Origin: Mugil cephalus
Lineage: Eukaryota; Chordata; Actinopteri; Mugiliformes; Mugilidae
DNA length: 64,000 bases
Assembly (NCBI RefSeq): GCF_022458985.1
Contig: NC_061790.1
Location: 3,211,001 to 3,275,000, forward strand
Direction of reading: 5' to 3'
The notes under the pieces were generated by a model that ran no database searches, was not told the origin of the DNA, and worked only from the letters and a program-made list of their open reading frames with translations. The position numbers and the translations under genes were made by a program. The first letter of the stretch is position 1. Each line of letters opens with the position of its first letter. Shown piece by piece: positions 1 through 10,700 of this stretch.

Positions 1-150
1 GTTATTCTGATGATTACTGATGATTTACTAAACAAAAGTTCCTTAGAGGTAAGAGGAGACACTGTCTAGGTGTTTGATGCCTAAAAGCCTTTTCATAGTG
101 AACGAAAAATTTGTGGGCCGATTACCCCGGCACTTTATCAACTTGGCTCG

Positions 151-505
151 GCTCGGCCTCCATGTGAACAGGAATGCTGCATTGACCCGCTAATTTACAC
201 AGTGATGTTGATGTACCTGCCTGTTAGATTTTAGACGGCCTGTTAGGCTCTGTCTTTGTAGAAGCTCCAGGGCTGCGAACAGCTCAAAAGCAGAGCAAAG
301 TTTTGGTATGCCCTTGAAAGGTCGGTCTCTTATGAGAGTGGAGATTTTTGTCCATTTTTTCAATCAAATGTGTAGTTACATGATCGTTTGCTGTGTTTTT
401 TGAGCTCCTCGCAGCTTTCAGCTCAAAAACAGAGCAGGTACATCAACGTCATGGTATAAATTAGTGGGTCAACACAGGATGCCCGGTCACATTGAAGCCC
501 AGCGG
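151..505. repeat. Long inverted-repeat (foldback/MITE-like) element
   Basis: Two arms of about 75 bp, near 151-225 and 431-505, are imperfect reverse complements of each other. The shared core reads as TTGACCCRCTAATTTA followed by GTTGATGTACCTGC on one strand. The spacer contains a further pair of related GCTCAAAARCAGAGCA segments. This structure is typical of a non-autonomous DNA element. The superfamily cannot be told by eye, and no coding sequence is visible. Confidence 0.55.
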
Positions 506-1039
506 AGTCATTTGACCAGCGTCAAATGTTTTTCTGGTTATGGAAAGGACCATTTTTTCTATTTTTTTGTGTGATAAATTGTTACAGGAATGTAGCCTAG
601 TTGTGGATTAAGAATTATAGTCATCTTCATGAGCATTTATGTGTGTGGACATGTGTACAGTCAATCGCATGACAAACTCTGTAAACATTATAAGAGATAA
701 ATGTTTCTCCATTGTACCTCTTTGAAAGGTACAGTGGTCTCCTATTGTAATTACAATATACTGTAATTGTAGGAGCCAGATTGTTAATTCTTCATTTCTT
801 GTGGGTGTTATGCATGTTTGTGCCAGTAGGTGACAGTATGTTTAGGCCCATGGTTTTCTGTCTATACAGTGAGGTGGGTTAATCAGCGCAGGTGCACACA
901 AGGACATGTAGCCTATTGTTCTGCTAAGTTTATGCTGGTTTATTTGAGACACAATAACTTGTTTGCATAAAGAAATTAGGAAATGTTTGGACAATTTGGC
1001 TATTTTACCTTGCCTCTAAATTCACTAGATCCCAAACTG
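506..1039. other. Intergenic, nothing recognised
   Basis: AT-rich sequence with no convincing exon, repeat array or RNA gene. If the ITIM gene ending at 1599 has its transmembrane and Ig exons close by, they lie to the left of the window, because none was seen here. Confidence 0.5.
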
Positions 1040-1230
1040 ACCAAGTATCTGTGGGATGATCCGCAGAGGCCCCTCTCCTCAATGTTACCAGACACCACAG
1101 GACACCATCAGAAGGCCCATGCCCATTCCCTGATGAGTCACAACTCTTTTACAGGCACAAGGCAGACCTACACAGTATTAAGAAGGTGGTCATAATGTTA
1201 GGCCTGATTGGTGTATATCCATACATACTG
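1040..1230 (+). repeat. 3' end of an interspersed (probably non-LTR) repeat
   Basis: The stretch ends in GGTGGTCATAATGTTAGGCC followed by TGATTGGTGTATAT, a terminus I recognise from abundant fish interspersed repeats. The 70-codon open frame across it has no domain features and is taken as chance. Family assignment is from memory of the terminus only. Confidence 0.4.
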
Positions 1231-1267
1231 AGAAGTAATTATGTTGTGTTTACTGTGTACGCCCAAG

Positions 1268-1599
1268 GATCATATTCACTACGCCTCCATCAGATACACC
1301 AAAAAGGCCGAGGGTAAAGCTACAGTCATGGTAAGTTTTCTAATGGATCATAGTGGAGATGTTAAGGATTCAATCAGGACTTTATGTTGTGTTAAGATTG
1401 AGAGCATGAAATGTGTCCTAATGTTCTACACTAGAGTTGTGATGATGATGATGATGGTGATGATGACCATGAAGATGGCACTGTGACCTACAGCACTGTG
1501 AAAGTGTCCTCCTCCTCCTCCTCCTCCTCCTCTTCTTCTCCTGGATTTTCCACTGACCCCAAAGACCTCTATTCTACCGTCAACAAACCAAAAATATAA
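1268..1599 (+). CDS. 3' end of an ITIM-bearing Ig-superfamily receptor (partial)
   Basis: Only the last two coding exons are in the window: 1268-1330 and 1435-1599 (stop TAA). They match the two terminal exons of genes F and H. The first encodes IHYASIRYTKK, whose IHYASI fits the ITIM consensus [SIVL]xYxx[IVL]. The second encodes an Asp run (GAT repeat), then VTYSTV (a second ITIM), a run of about 12 Ser (TCC repeat) and DLYSTV. Both exons are phase 0 and in frame. The acceptor used by the paralogues (TGTGTAG) reads TGTGTAC here at 1254-1260. An AG eight bases further on (CCCAAG|GAT) restores phase 0 and drops the first few residues. Upstream exons (Ig domains, membrane segment) lie outside the window. 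The product would be an inhibitory tail able to recruit SH2 phosphatases, inferred from the motif. Whether the gene is still active is unclear. Confidence 0.65.
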
Positions 1600-1639
1600 A
1601 ATATTACTTAACATTTAAACGACGATTGGTAGCGTCCAG

Positions 1640-2620
1640 AACATAGATTTAAAAGGAAGGAATATTTTCTTGTCTCGATCTTCTTCTCTTCTTGTCTTAT
1701 CTGGTCTTTTCTCTTCTGGTCTTATCCCTTCTTGTCTTGTCTCGTCTCATGTTCTTCTCTTCTTGTCTTATCTGGTCTTATCTCTCCTGGTCTTGCCTTA
1801 TCTCTTCTGGTCTGGTCTTATCTCCTTTGGTCTAGTCTGGTCTTGTCTTGTCTCCTCTGGTCTTATCCCTTCTGGTCTTGCTTTGTCTCCTTTCAACTTC
1901 TCAGAAGTTATACTTGTGGCCTTCGATTTCCTCAGCCCAGTCGCAGGCTCTCATTTCTCTTCATTTGACCAATGAACAACTGTGCTCCAACCACAGATAG
2001 ATGTTTGTTTGGATCACACTTTGAGATTATCTCTTTTGGCCTAGTCTGGGCTCCTGTTGTCTCTTCTGGTCTTATCCCTTCTTGTCTTGTCTTGACTTGT
2101 GTCTTCTTCTTGTTTAATGGCTGGTTGGCGAACAACTATTAGCTACATTACCGCCACCTTCTGGACTGGAGTGTGGAGCATGGCATCTTAAAAATCTGTG
2201 TTAATTCAATTCTGTTGATAATCCTCATTCTTTGCAAAAAACTAAATATAACCCTGTAATCTACATCTCCTGAACTTTTCCTTAATAAGTTGGTCTTATT
2301 TAAAGTGACCTAAACCTGTAGCATGTTTCTTATGCTCCTTTGTGATGTATAGTGTACTGTTTACTCTTCTTTTTTCGGCTCCTATGACTTCTTCAACTTT
2401 CCTTTGAATATATATATATATATATGCATGTCCACCCTTACTCCCTCAATCTCATTATTCCTGCCATTTCTTCTTTATTTTTGTTTTGATTACACATTTT
2501 AATCTCATCTTGTCTTGTCTCTTCTGGTCCTTGTCCCTGCCCTTCTTGCCTTGTCTTGTCACATTTTGGCTTATCTCTTCTTGTCTTTTCCTATTTATCT
2601 TTATATTTTTGTAACGTGAT
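1640..2620 (+). repeat. Degenerate TCTTGTCTTATCTGG pyrimidine-rich tracts
   Basis: Two tracts (about 1670-1890 and 2040-2110, with a weaker one at 2500-2600) are built from shuffled TCTTG, TCTTATC and TCTGG units, apparently a decayed relative of the clean TTATC satellites elsewhere in the window. A short TA dinucleotide run lies at 2406-2425. The open frames crossing these tracts are repeat artefacts. Around 1900-1975 is one unit of the CCAAT-containing repeat described at 13.2 kb. Confidence 0.6.
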
Positions 2621-2653
2621 CATCAGACTACCTTAATACCTTATCAGCATCAG

Positions 2654-2740
2654 TTCTATGAGACATGAATATATTGAGAGAGTAGAGACTCCCTCTAGAG
2701 GTGAGAGTGTCAGACAGACTGTGTACTGTCCTCTTTTGAT
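2654..2740 (+). repeat. Copy 1 of the conserved 3'-flank block (ATGAGACATGAA...)
   Basis: The block ATGAGACATGAAT...GAGAGAGTAGAGACTCCCTC followed by CAGACAGACT...TACTGTCCTC recurs near 12.44, 17.77, 18.14, 45.24 and 60.36 kb. At the left end and behind genes B, C, F and H it follows the 3' end of a receptor gene, so it marks the boundary of the duplicated gene unit. Function unknown. Confidence 0.75.
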
Positions 2741-3728
2741 GAAAAAAAATTGTCATTTTATTGTTGTTTTTTTAATCAATGTTACTTTCCGATCATTAAA
2801 TCTGATTAGCAATAGTCATCTGCGTTGCTCTCAGTTCCTTTTCTCTCTGGCCTTTTAACTTCTCAGCAGTTATACTTGTGGCCTTCGTCAGGCATTCCTC
2901 AGCCCAATCACAGAATCTCAGATCTCTTGATTTGCTCATACTTTGAGATAGCTAGTTGCAGTTTCAGCTCTCTCAGGAAGTCATTAAGAGGTTTGAGGCT
3001 GTTTTTAGTAACCAAGATGGCTTCTGAAGGCAGATGTTAAGGGGGTAAACAGACCTATATCCTTTATGTTTATGTGCCCTCATGTTTATTAACTCAAGTT
3101 ATCATAAAACCTTGTTTTTTTTCTTTTTCATTGAAGTGTTTGACTCTATTTTTGAAAATAATAAGTGATTAAACAACTGAATGCTTACATGACCACTAAC
3201 AAAGTGGCAGAACATTGTGCAGGTCAATTATTTTGTAGTGACGTCAACTAAAATGGGTTTGAAGCTTTTGCGATTCTTTCAAGGCAGATCAAGCTCTGTT
3301 TAACTTTTCCAGGTTAATGTTGAGACATCTCAACTCAAATATTGATTTGTCTTCTGATTAAACTTTGGATATTTTTTGGGTACAGTTTAAAAATAAAGAA
3401 CCAAAAAGAACCTAACCACTTGTTGCTGCTCTGACATTTACAAAAGTGGAGCAACCAACAGAAACTAACTCACTGACCGCTGATAGACCAGCGAAGCCTC
3501 GCACATGACATCATATGTCAAAGCCAGCTGGACTGTCTAATTTACCATGGTGCATTAAATACAGTAGTATGAATGTGTAGTCTCAAACCCATGTCTTCTT
3601 TTTAATGGTTTTAATGGCAACAATACTGTAAAACCAATGAAGTATGGCACAAATGCATTTCAAGCCATCTAATTCGCAATAGATGCAAACACAGCTGAAA
3701 AAATACCACACCCTGACAAAGTTTCTAT
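2741..3728. other. Intergenic between the left ITIM gene and gene A
   Basis: No exon found. At 2850-2940 is another unit of the CCAATCACAG repeat (CTTCTCAGCAGTTATACTTG then CCTCAGCCCAATCACAGAA). The rest is AT-rich with no recognisable element. Confidence 0.5.
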
Positions 3729-3856
3729 GAGGAAGTGACCTAACTCACCTCATGAGTCACATGTTATATTTATCTATAAGTAGAAACCTCTTTAGAGACT
3801 GTGTCATTCGTCAACGTGAGGACAAGAGAAGAGGACGAGAGAGACAGAGAAGAACA
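3729..3856 (+). promoter_or_regulatory. Gene A promoter and 5'UTR (ETS-like plus AP-1-like module)
   Basis: GAGGAAGTGACC (purine-rich ETS/PU.1-like core GGAA) is followed within about 25 bp by ATGAGTCACAT (perfect AP-1 core TGAGTCA). Then come an A/T-rich stretch, TAGAAACCTCTTTAGAGACT, and a purine-rich leader GAGGACGAGAGAGACAGAGA up to the ATG. The same order precedes every MVEFRWIQ-type leader exon in the window. Motif names come from consensus knowledge. Binding is inferred. Confidence 0.55.
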
Positions 3857-5553
3857 ATGGTTGGATTCAGATGGATTCAAATATCTTTATTCCTGATGAT
3901 GATGCTTCAGTTTCCAGGTAAGGATACATAGAGAACACTTTCAATTCCATCACTGCATTAATATCACTAATGTTAAGACACGAGCCTGTCTAAATTTCAC
4001 AATACACCAATATCTACTTCTTACTGCTGGAACATTCTGTGCCTACATGAAAGGAAGTTGGATTATGCAAAAATCATCTGACAGTCCAATGAGAGCCGAC
4101 AAGTAACAACACGGCAATAAACCTGTGTCCCACTAGTTGTTGGTGTATCGTGACCTTTGATGCTCACACTAACTCTGAACATAACAGTCATTTTCATGTT
4201 ACACTTGATTTTTAACATTTTTGTCTTTTTGTCTCAACAGCAGCAACTGGACAATATTCATCCACCACAGTCAGAGTTGGACAAGACGTCACTTTGTCTT
4301 GTGGAAATGTGACAGATGGACAGAACAACTGTGACAGTATTATCTTGTTGTTCAGTCATTCGCCAGACACATCAGTTGTAGAGCTGGTTAGGCTTGGGCA
4401 GATCAAATCAGACAAACTGAGAGTTACAACAAACTGTTCACTGGTTATAAAGAAGGTCACAGATGATGATGCTGGTCTTTACACCTGCAGACAGTTCACA
4501 TCTGGACAACAACAAGGAGCAGACTTTCAGGTTCATCTGTCTGTTATCACCAGTGAGTATTTCCATCATAATGTTTCCAGGTGAAACTGTCTCATTAGAA
4601 CAACATAGTGAAACATGACAATAATTATGATCGCAGTGATGAAGTTCATTTTCCTCTTGTTGTTTTTCTCTCTCAATATCTCCATCTTCTCCAGTGACTG
4701 AACATGAGGACAATGATACAGTCGTCTTGTCCTGTTCTGTGTTCGAACATGATCACTGCAGACATGAAGTAGAGTGGGTGTATGAGGGTAAAGAGGAAAT
4801 ATCAGACACAAAGATATCATTACATTCCTGCTCTGCGAATGTGACTTTTACAACACCTCACCTTAATCAAATGTTTCATGAGTTATTTAAGTGTAAAGTG
4901 ACCAGTGGATACTGTGATAAAGTTCAGCTGTTTACATTCAGCCCTCAGTTTTTCAATGAGGAAACAGGTGAGAAAATGATTTTCTGTTTAAAATCACCTC
5001 AGACTAATAAAAGTTTAAATATCAAACCAGATTATGTCATCTATAATGTAACGGTAACATGGAGTAATGTGTGTTTCCACATCCTGTTATTCTGTATGCT
5101 GTGTTTCTTCAGATGATGATACAACAACAGCCACAAGAATTAAATGCACAAGAGTGATAACGGAATGGACAGACGAAACAACATCTACGTCCAACAATGA
5201 GCCACCAAGTCAAGGTAATGCATCTACAGTCCTTTAAGTGAAGGGAAAGTGTATTTCTTACATTTTTATATTCAGAACAAAAGGCACTTGTGTTTTTCTT
5301 GTTTCCAGATTCTTCTCATTTGTTGAGATCCATCATTGCGTCTGTGGGTTTAGCAGCACTCTTAATATCTGTTGTTACAGTCCATATGTGGATTAAAACT
5401 GAAGGTGAGAACATTCATAGATGAAAGTTTTAGTCAGAAAAAGCTTTTGATGAACCTGGAGTTTGGCTGTTGAAGCTAAAGTGGACTCTCTCGTTTGTCT
5501 TTTCAGGGAACAAGACACAGATTGAAGAAAACACGGAGATGATGCAATGTTGA
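3857..5553 (+). CDS. Gene A: two-domain Ig-superfamily receptor with truncated tail
   Basis: Coding exons: 3857-3917, 4241-4552, 4695-4967, 5113-5214, 5309-5404 and 5507-5553 (stop TGA), 296 residues, all phase 1 up to the last. Residues 1-20 are a leader (MVGFRWIQISLFLMMMLQF). Residues 21-124 are a V-type Ig domain with LSCGN and LYTCRQF cysteines, an extra NNC, and the TTNCSLVIKK motif, where NCS is an N-glycosylation sequon. Residues 125-215 are a second, different Ig domain (VVLSCSV...VEWVYEGKEE...FKCKV). Residues 216-249 are a Thr-rich stalk. Residues about 258-278 are a membrane helix without Lys or Arg. The tail is only about 15 residues and has no tyrosine. Paralogues splice from AACACT|GTGAGT into a final tyrosine exon. 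Here that donor reads AACACGGAGATG, so translation runs into TGA and the old last exon (5618-5734) is bypassed. It is probably a surface receptor without its own signalling motif. Ligand unknown. Confidence 0.8.
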
Positions 5554-5617
5554 GATGAACCTGTGCAACGATACTATGACCTGAGGGTTAACACAGAACA
5601 TGTGTTGTTTTCCACAG

Positions 5618-5734
5618 GAGCAGAAGGATGTAGATGAAGATAAAGTTACAATGATTTATGGAACCATTGGAGAGCCTTCTGTTTCTGTCATACTCCACTC
5701 AACATCAACTCACCACAGAGATGAGTTCCATTAA
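5618..5734 (+). pseudogene. Orphaned tail exon of gene A
   Basis: An intact acceptor (TTTTCCACAG) precedes a 39-codon open frame (EQKDVDEDKV...MIYGTIGEPSVSV..., stop TAA at 5732-5734), homologous to the last exons of D, E and G. It would be in frame with exon 5507-5553 if that exon still had its donor. IYGTI is close to an ITIM but has Met, not I/V/L/S, at -2. It now probably lies in the 3'UTR. Confidence 0.6.
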
Positions 5735-7590
5735 ACATCATCTCATCACATTTTATATCAGTTGAAAACTTTTAAACGTCTTTGTTTTCATCACAGCTGA
5801 AACTTTTCCCTTTCATCAGCAGCTCATATAAAAAATGCTGGATCTTGCTAAAATATAACTCATTATTATGTGTCGTATTTTTTTCATTCAGAATTTTAAA
5901 ATGACTTTGAGGTGTCTGGGAGGTAGTTCAGTTGAGGTAGTTCAGTTGAGGTTACTCAACTGAACTGCTACGCAGATCATAGTTTGTTCTGTCTTTCATC
6001 GTCATTTCCTGTTTTTTTAGTGCCCTACTTTCAGCCCCTTCTAAGTGTCACATCTTTGGTATATTATGTCTTGTATCTCAATGCACCCTTCACCCTGAAC
6101 CTTCACTGGTTTTCTTGTAATTTTGTTTTGTACTTGACAGTTTTTTTGGGTGTCTCCTCCAACACTGACTAGTGTACCAACTCTGTTTCATGTAGTAAAG
6201 ACTACCTTTTATATCTTATCTCTTGTGTTGTGTTGTTGAGTCTTTCCTCTGTTGGTTGCCACGATACAGTCTTGTCAACACCATGTACTAAGCCAACCTA
6301 GTCGATGTGATTGACTCAAGGGTGTTTTGGCAGCTAAATCTCAAGAAAATAGACAAGCACACATACGCCTGTTCCAAGATAAGGCTAGAATGGGCTAAAG
6401 CCATAGTGATAGCTAGCTAGTTAACTTCAAGCTAGCAAGACGCTCATATATACAAAGCTGTTTGTCAAAGGAATGGTAACTGTTGGCGAGTATTAGTAAT
6501 ATTCAGGCCTACGTAATGTTAGTTACCTTTGACCTTTTGCGAAAGGTCAAGTCTTTCACCATAGTTACAGGATTCTAGAAGACTTTTCTGCCATAGCCTA
6601 GCTAGCATAGCATAGCTTTCATCCTTCTCCTTCTAAAAGCCTCTATTGTTTTGGCAGATCACACCTCCAAGACTGTGGGCCGCCTTCATGCTTACTACCC
6701 CAACCACCAGTGCACCGCTCAGTCAGCAACTAAAAAAAGCACTGTGTTGTTACCCTATACTCTCTCTGTGAGGGTTGTTTCCCCTGACCTACCTAGACTT
6801 GTGTGGTTTCAGTTATTTTTATTATTATTATTTATATCTGATAGAAACTCAGTCTGACAAATGTTGCACCTTGGTATAAAAACAACAGCATTAAAAAAAT
6901 AAATAAAAAGAATCACACGATCACGAAACCACAGATAAATCCTGACTGACAAAGATAATAGGGGAAGGTTCTCACAGGCCTGACATTTTTAGCAGGTCCA
7001 CTCAAACCCCTTTGGTTGTGACGGCTGTTTTTCCAGCACAAATGAAATTCTGTAGAGCATCTCATATTCGGACTTCCCACCTCAAATTTGTTTTTGTTTT
7101 CTGACATCAAGAGTTTGTGTCAGGGTTGTCTTGAACTTTGCACAGAAAAAGAGAAACCATCAGACCAGGTGCTGCTGTTCAAGTGAAGCTGCAAAAATAA
7201 ACCTAACACCTTGACAACCACAGGCACAGCAGCAAGATGTCTGTGATGACATCATGTCATAAAGGCCAGATGGTCTGTGCTCTTTACCTCAGTGCATAGA
7301 ATGATATAAAAGCATTAATAAAATCCTATCTTTTTTTTAAGGTAGATGGTAGGTCTTACATGGTTTTAAAATGAACTGATGAGGATTGATGTGAGTTAAT
7401 CACAGATGTTTTCTATGAAGTTAATCTACAATGGAATGGTGCAAACACAAACATTCAGTCATATTGTCTTAAAATCATGAACCCCAAATATATATCTAAC
7501 TTGTGAAATTGCATGTTGGCATATGTAACTTGAATGAAAAACCAAAATAAAAAAATAAAAAAAATCATCTAGCCATGACAAAGTCTCTAT
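5735..7590. other. Intergenic between genes A and B
   Basis: No Ig exon is present. A short direct repeat (GAGGTAGTTCAGTT, twice) lies at 5928-5951 and is followed by its partial inversion. The rest is AT-rich, with no transposon frame I can name. The open frames at 5984-6172, 6651-6857 and (minus strand) 6913-7110 have no recognisable features. Confidence 0.5.
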
Positions 7591-7736
7591 GAGGAAATGA
7601 CAGCTCACTGACCTCATTAGTCACATGGCACCTTTATCTTTAGGAACAAACCTCTTTAGAGTGCGTGTCTCATTTTGCGTGTCTCATTTGTCAACGTGAG
7701 GACGAGAGAAGAGGACGAGAGAGACAGAGAAGAACA
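7591..7736 (+). promoter_or_regulatory. Gene B promoter and 5'UTR
   Basis: This is the same module as gene A: GAGGAAATGAC, then CATTAGTCACATG (AP-1-like with one change), then AACCTCTTTAGAG and the purine-rich GAGGACGAGAGAGACAGAGA leader. A 17-bp CTCATTTTGCGTGTCTCAT segment is locally duplicated at about 7668-7690. Confidence 0.5.
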
Positions 7737-10700
7737 ATGGTTGAATTCAGATGGATTCAAATATCTTTATTCCTGATCCTGATGCTTCAGTTTACAGGTA
7801 AGGATACATAGAGAACCCATGCAGTTCCATCACTGCATTAACATGACTAATGTTAAATCATTCAGTGTTCTTCCTGTAACTCAGACAGACATGTTTTGGT
7901 TGGAACTTGGTGACTTTAGTTGACTCTTGAAAACCAAAGACGAGACACAAACTTGTGTTGAATACTTGAATATTTCAAATGTTTTAAAATTACATGACTG
8001 TACGGTGAACCGAGAGTGAAAAGCGTTATGCTCTCACACCACACAGGAAATCAAGCTATGATTGACAGCACTCTGATCTAATGGTGCGAGTCCCTGATAG
8101 GCTGACAGTACTGTAGTCCAATGGCATTTGAAGGGGCTCCAGGGAGAGGCTGTCGTAATTCAGGGGGGTAGGTGGCACCCTATGCAAGCCCTTTAGACGC
8201 ACCCCTGCATTCATGACGTTCCTAAACTTAGTCAAAGTGATCGTTTTTATGCAGTTTTTATGTTCTGGTGTTAATAAAAATAATAATAATAATAACATAT
8301 CCATCATTCGCTATTCTTCCATTAACTGCGGTGGTCTGTCTCTTTGTCTCAACAGCCGCACCTGGACAATTTTCATCTGTCACTGTCACAGGTGGACATG
8401 AAGTCACTTTGTCTTGTGGAAATGTGATAGATGGACAGAAGAACTGTGACAGTACTACCTGGATTTTCAGTTCAACAAGAACATCATCATCAGTAGAGCT
8501 GGTTAATCTTGGTCAGATCAGATCTGAACCAGACAGACTGAGAGTTACATCAAACTGTTCTCTGGTTATAAAGAAGGTCACAGATGATGATGCTGGTCTT
8601 TACGCCTGCAGACAGTTTGACAAATCAGGACAACAACAAGGAACAGACTTTCTGGTTGATCTGTCTGTTATTACCAGTGAGTATTTACTATATTACTATA
8701 TATAATAATATTTTGAACTCGTTTTTTGTTGTTGTTGTTTTATTTTATTTTGTTGACATTACTATCAGTTTCTTTCTTCTGAACAGAATCAACTGGACAA
8801 CGTTCATCTCTCACTGTGACTGCTGGACATGACGTCATTTTGCCTTGTGAAAACGTGATAAATGGACAGAAGAACTGTTATGATACTACCTGGCTCTTCT
8901 TTAAGTCAAGAAACACAGCAGTGGTGTTGGTTAGTGATGGGCAGATTAAATCTAAACCAGCCAGACTGAGAGTTACCACAAACTGCTCTCTAGTTATAAA
9001 GAAGGTCACAGTTGACGAGGACGGTGAGTACGCCTGCAGACGGCTTATATCGGGAGGACAAAACCAAGATGTACTATTTGCTCTGTTTGTTATTAACAGT
9101 GAGTATTTACATGATCATTTTTTCAGAGTTTTTGAAATTGAGCTTCTCATGTTCTTTTTTCATAATGTTGTCTCTACATCTACCACTACTACTATTGCCT
9201 GCTGTCTGTCCAGCAGTACAATGTCCAGTTGGTTAGCCATGACTAGCCTGTCATACCTTTTACTTGTGCTGCCAGGTGCTCATGGAGTGCAGTTAGCATC
9301 TTCATGTCAGGGCCTTCATACTTGATATCTTTTCTTGGATGCCTGCTATTGTGATTGTTGCTGGACCTTCTCACAGAGGTTACTGTGTATTATTCAGTAT
9401 TGTTCAGGCTTCAGCCTTGGTGGGTCTGATCTCATATAAATGTGTTGCCATTGACAGTAGACTGCAGATGGTTAAGTGGAGAATATCCTGCTTATTCACC
9501 CAGATTCTAGCTTTCTGGTGTACCTCTAAGGCGGTTCGCCAGGACCGTGAGTGTTTGCCTAGCAGTCTCTCAGGCCACAAGTGTGGAACGCTTATTGTGT
9601 TTCTTGGGTATCCTCTTCTTTTGTCGTACCTTTCTGAAGTTCTGATGGATGGCTAACTTCTTCCTGCATTGCCTTGATCTTGGCCTCCAGTTTCTTTCAC
9701 CATGGAGGACACTGCTTCTTGTCATTGGGGTTCGACTTGTAGCCGAACTTCTCAAGGGTCACTGGTACAGTGGCATACACACATAATGCCTCATTGGTCT
9801 TTTAGTAGACTAACAGAATTCACATAGTGTCTGGTGTTGATCTGGGAAGGGCTTCTTATTGGTGCTTAGTACCCAGTATGGTGGTGACATTATGTAGCAT
9901 TTCAGTCTACAGTACCGATAGCAGTTGCTGTTTGCAGATATTGAAACACTGAGTTACTAGTTGTTTCAATCTAAATCTTGATGTTGGGTTTCAAAAGTTC
10001 CATTGGTCCTACATCGTTCACATATGATCCCACTCACTAGGGTAGCATTCTATCAAATCTTTGTTCTCATCTCTCATCCATAAATGAGGTGCTAATCTTG
10101 TTTAATTTTGCTCAGCATTTTCAGACATGAGGAGGGCAGATAGAAAGTAGTGCTGAGAACTTTGCATTAAGAACTCGAATCCTAGTGTCCTATGATACTA
10201 CACTGACTACACCTTGGGTGGGACTCGAACCCTGCTCTCTTATAGTTTCTCCGCCCAGTGGGTGTATATTTAGATTTTGAAGTTTCCACTGGAAAATTTG
10301 CAGTTTGGATAGTTTGCACCATTGTTGTTACATGAAGTATGATCTCATAGTACAGACTGCTTTATTATGTTTTTTTAGGCACTGATGCAGCAAAACAAAC
10401 AACAACCTCAACAACACCACCACCAACAGCAGCAGCGGCAACAACCACATCAAGAGCAAACAATAATCCTGAAAATCAGCCATCAAGTGAGTGAATCACT
10501 CTCATCTTCTATCTTTTATCTTGGCTCTGGGTGTATGAGATTTTCTCTGGTTCAGTCTTAGTCTTCAAACTTTTTGGTCTTCACAACATCCGAGTCATCA
10601 TCACAAAGCCGGAGACAGTTTAATTATTTAAACTTCCTTTTCCAGCTTGGTCGGTGTGGTGGTACATTTGTGTTCCTGTGGGTATAACAGCCATCTTAGC

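Noticed and set aside
1670-1975. Leu/Ser-rich open frames of about 100 codons
   Set aside because: They follow a degenerate TCTTG/TCTGG tract and have no domain or splice support.
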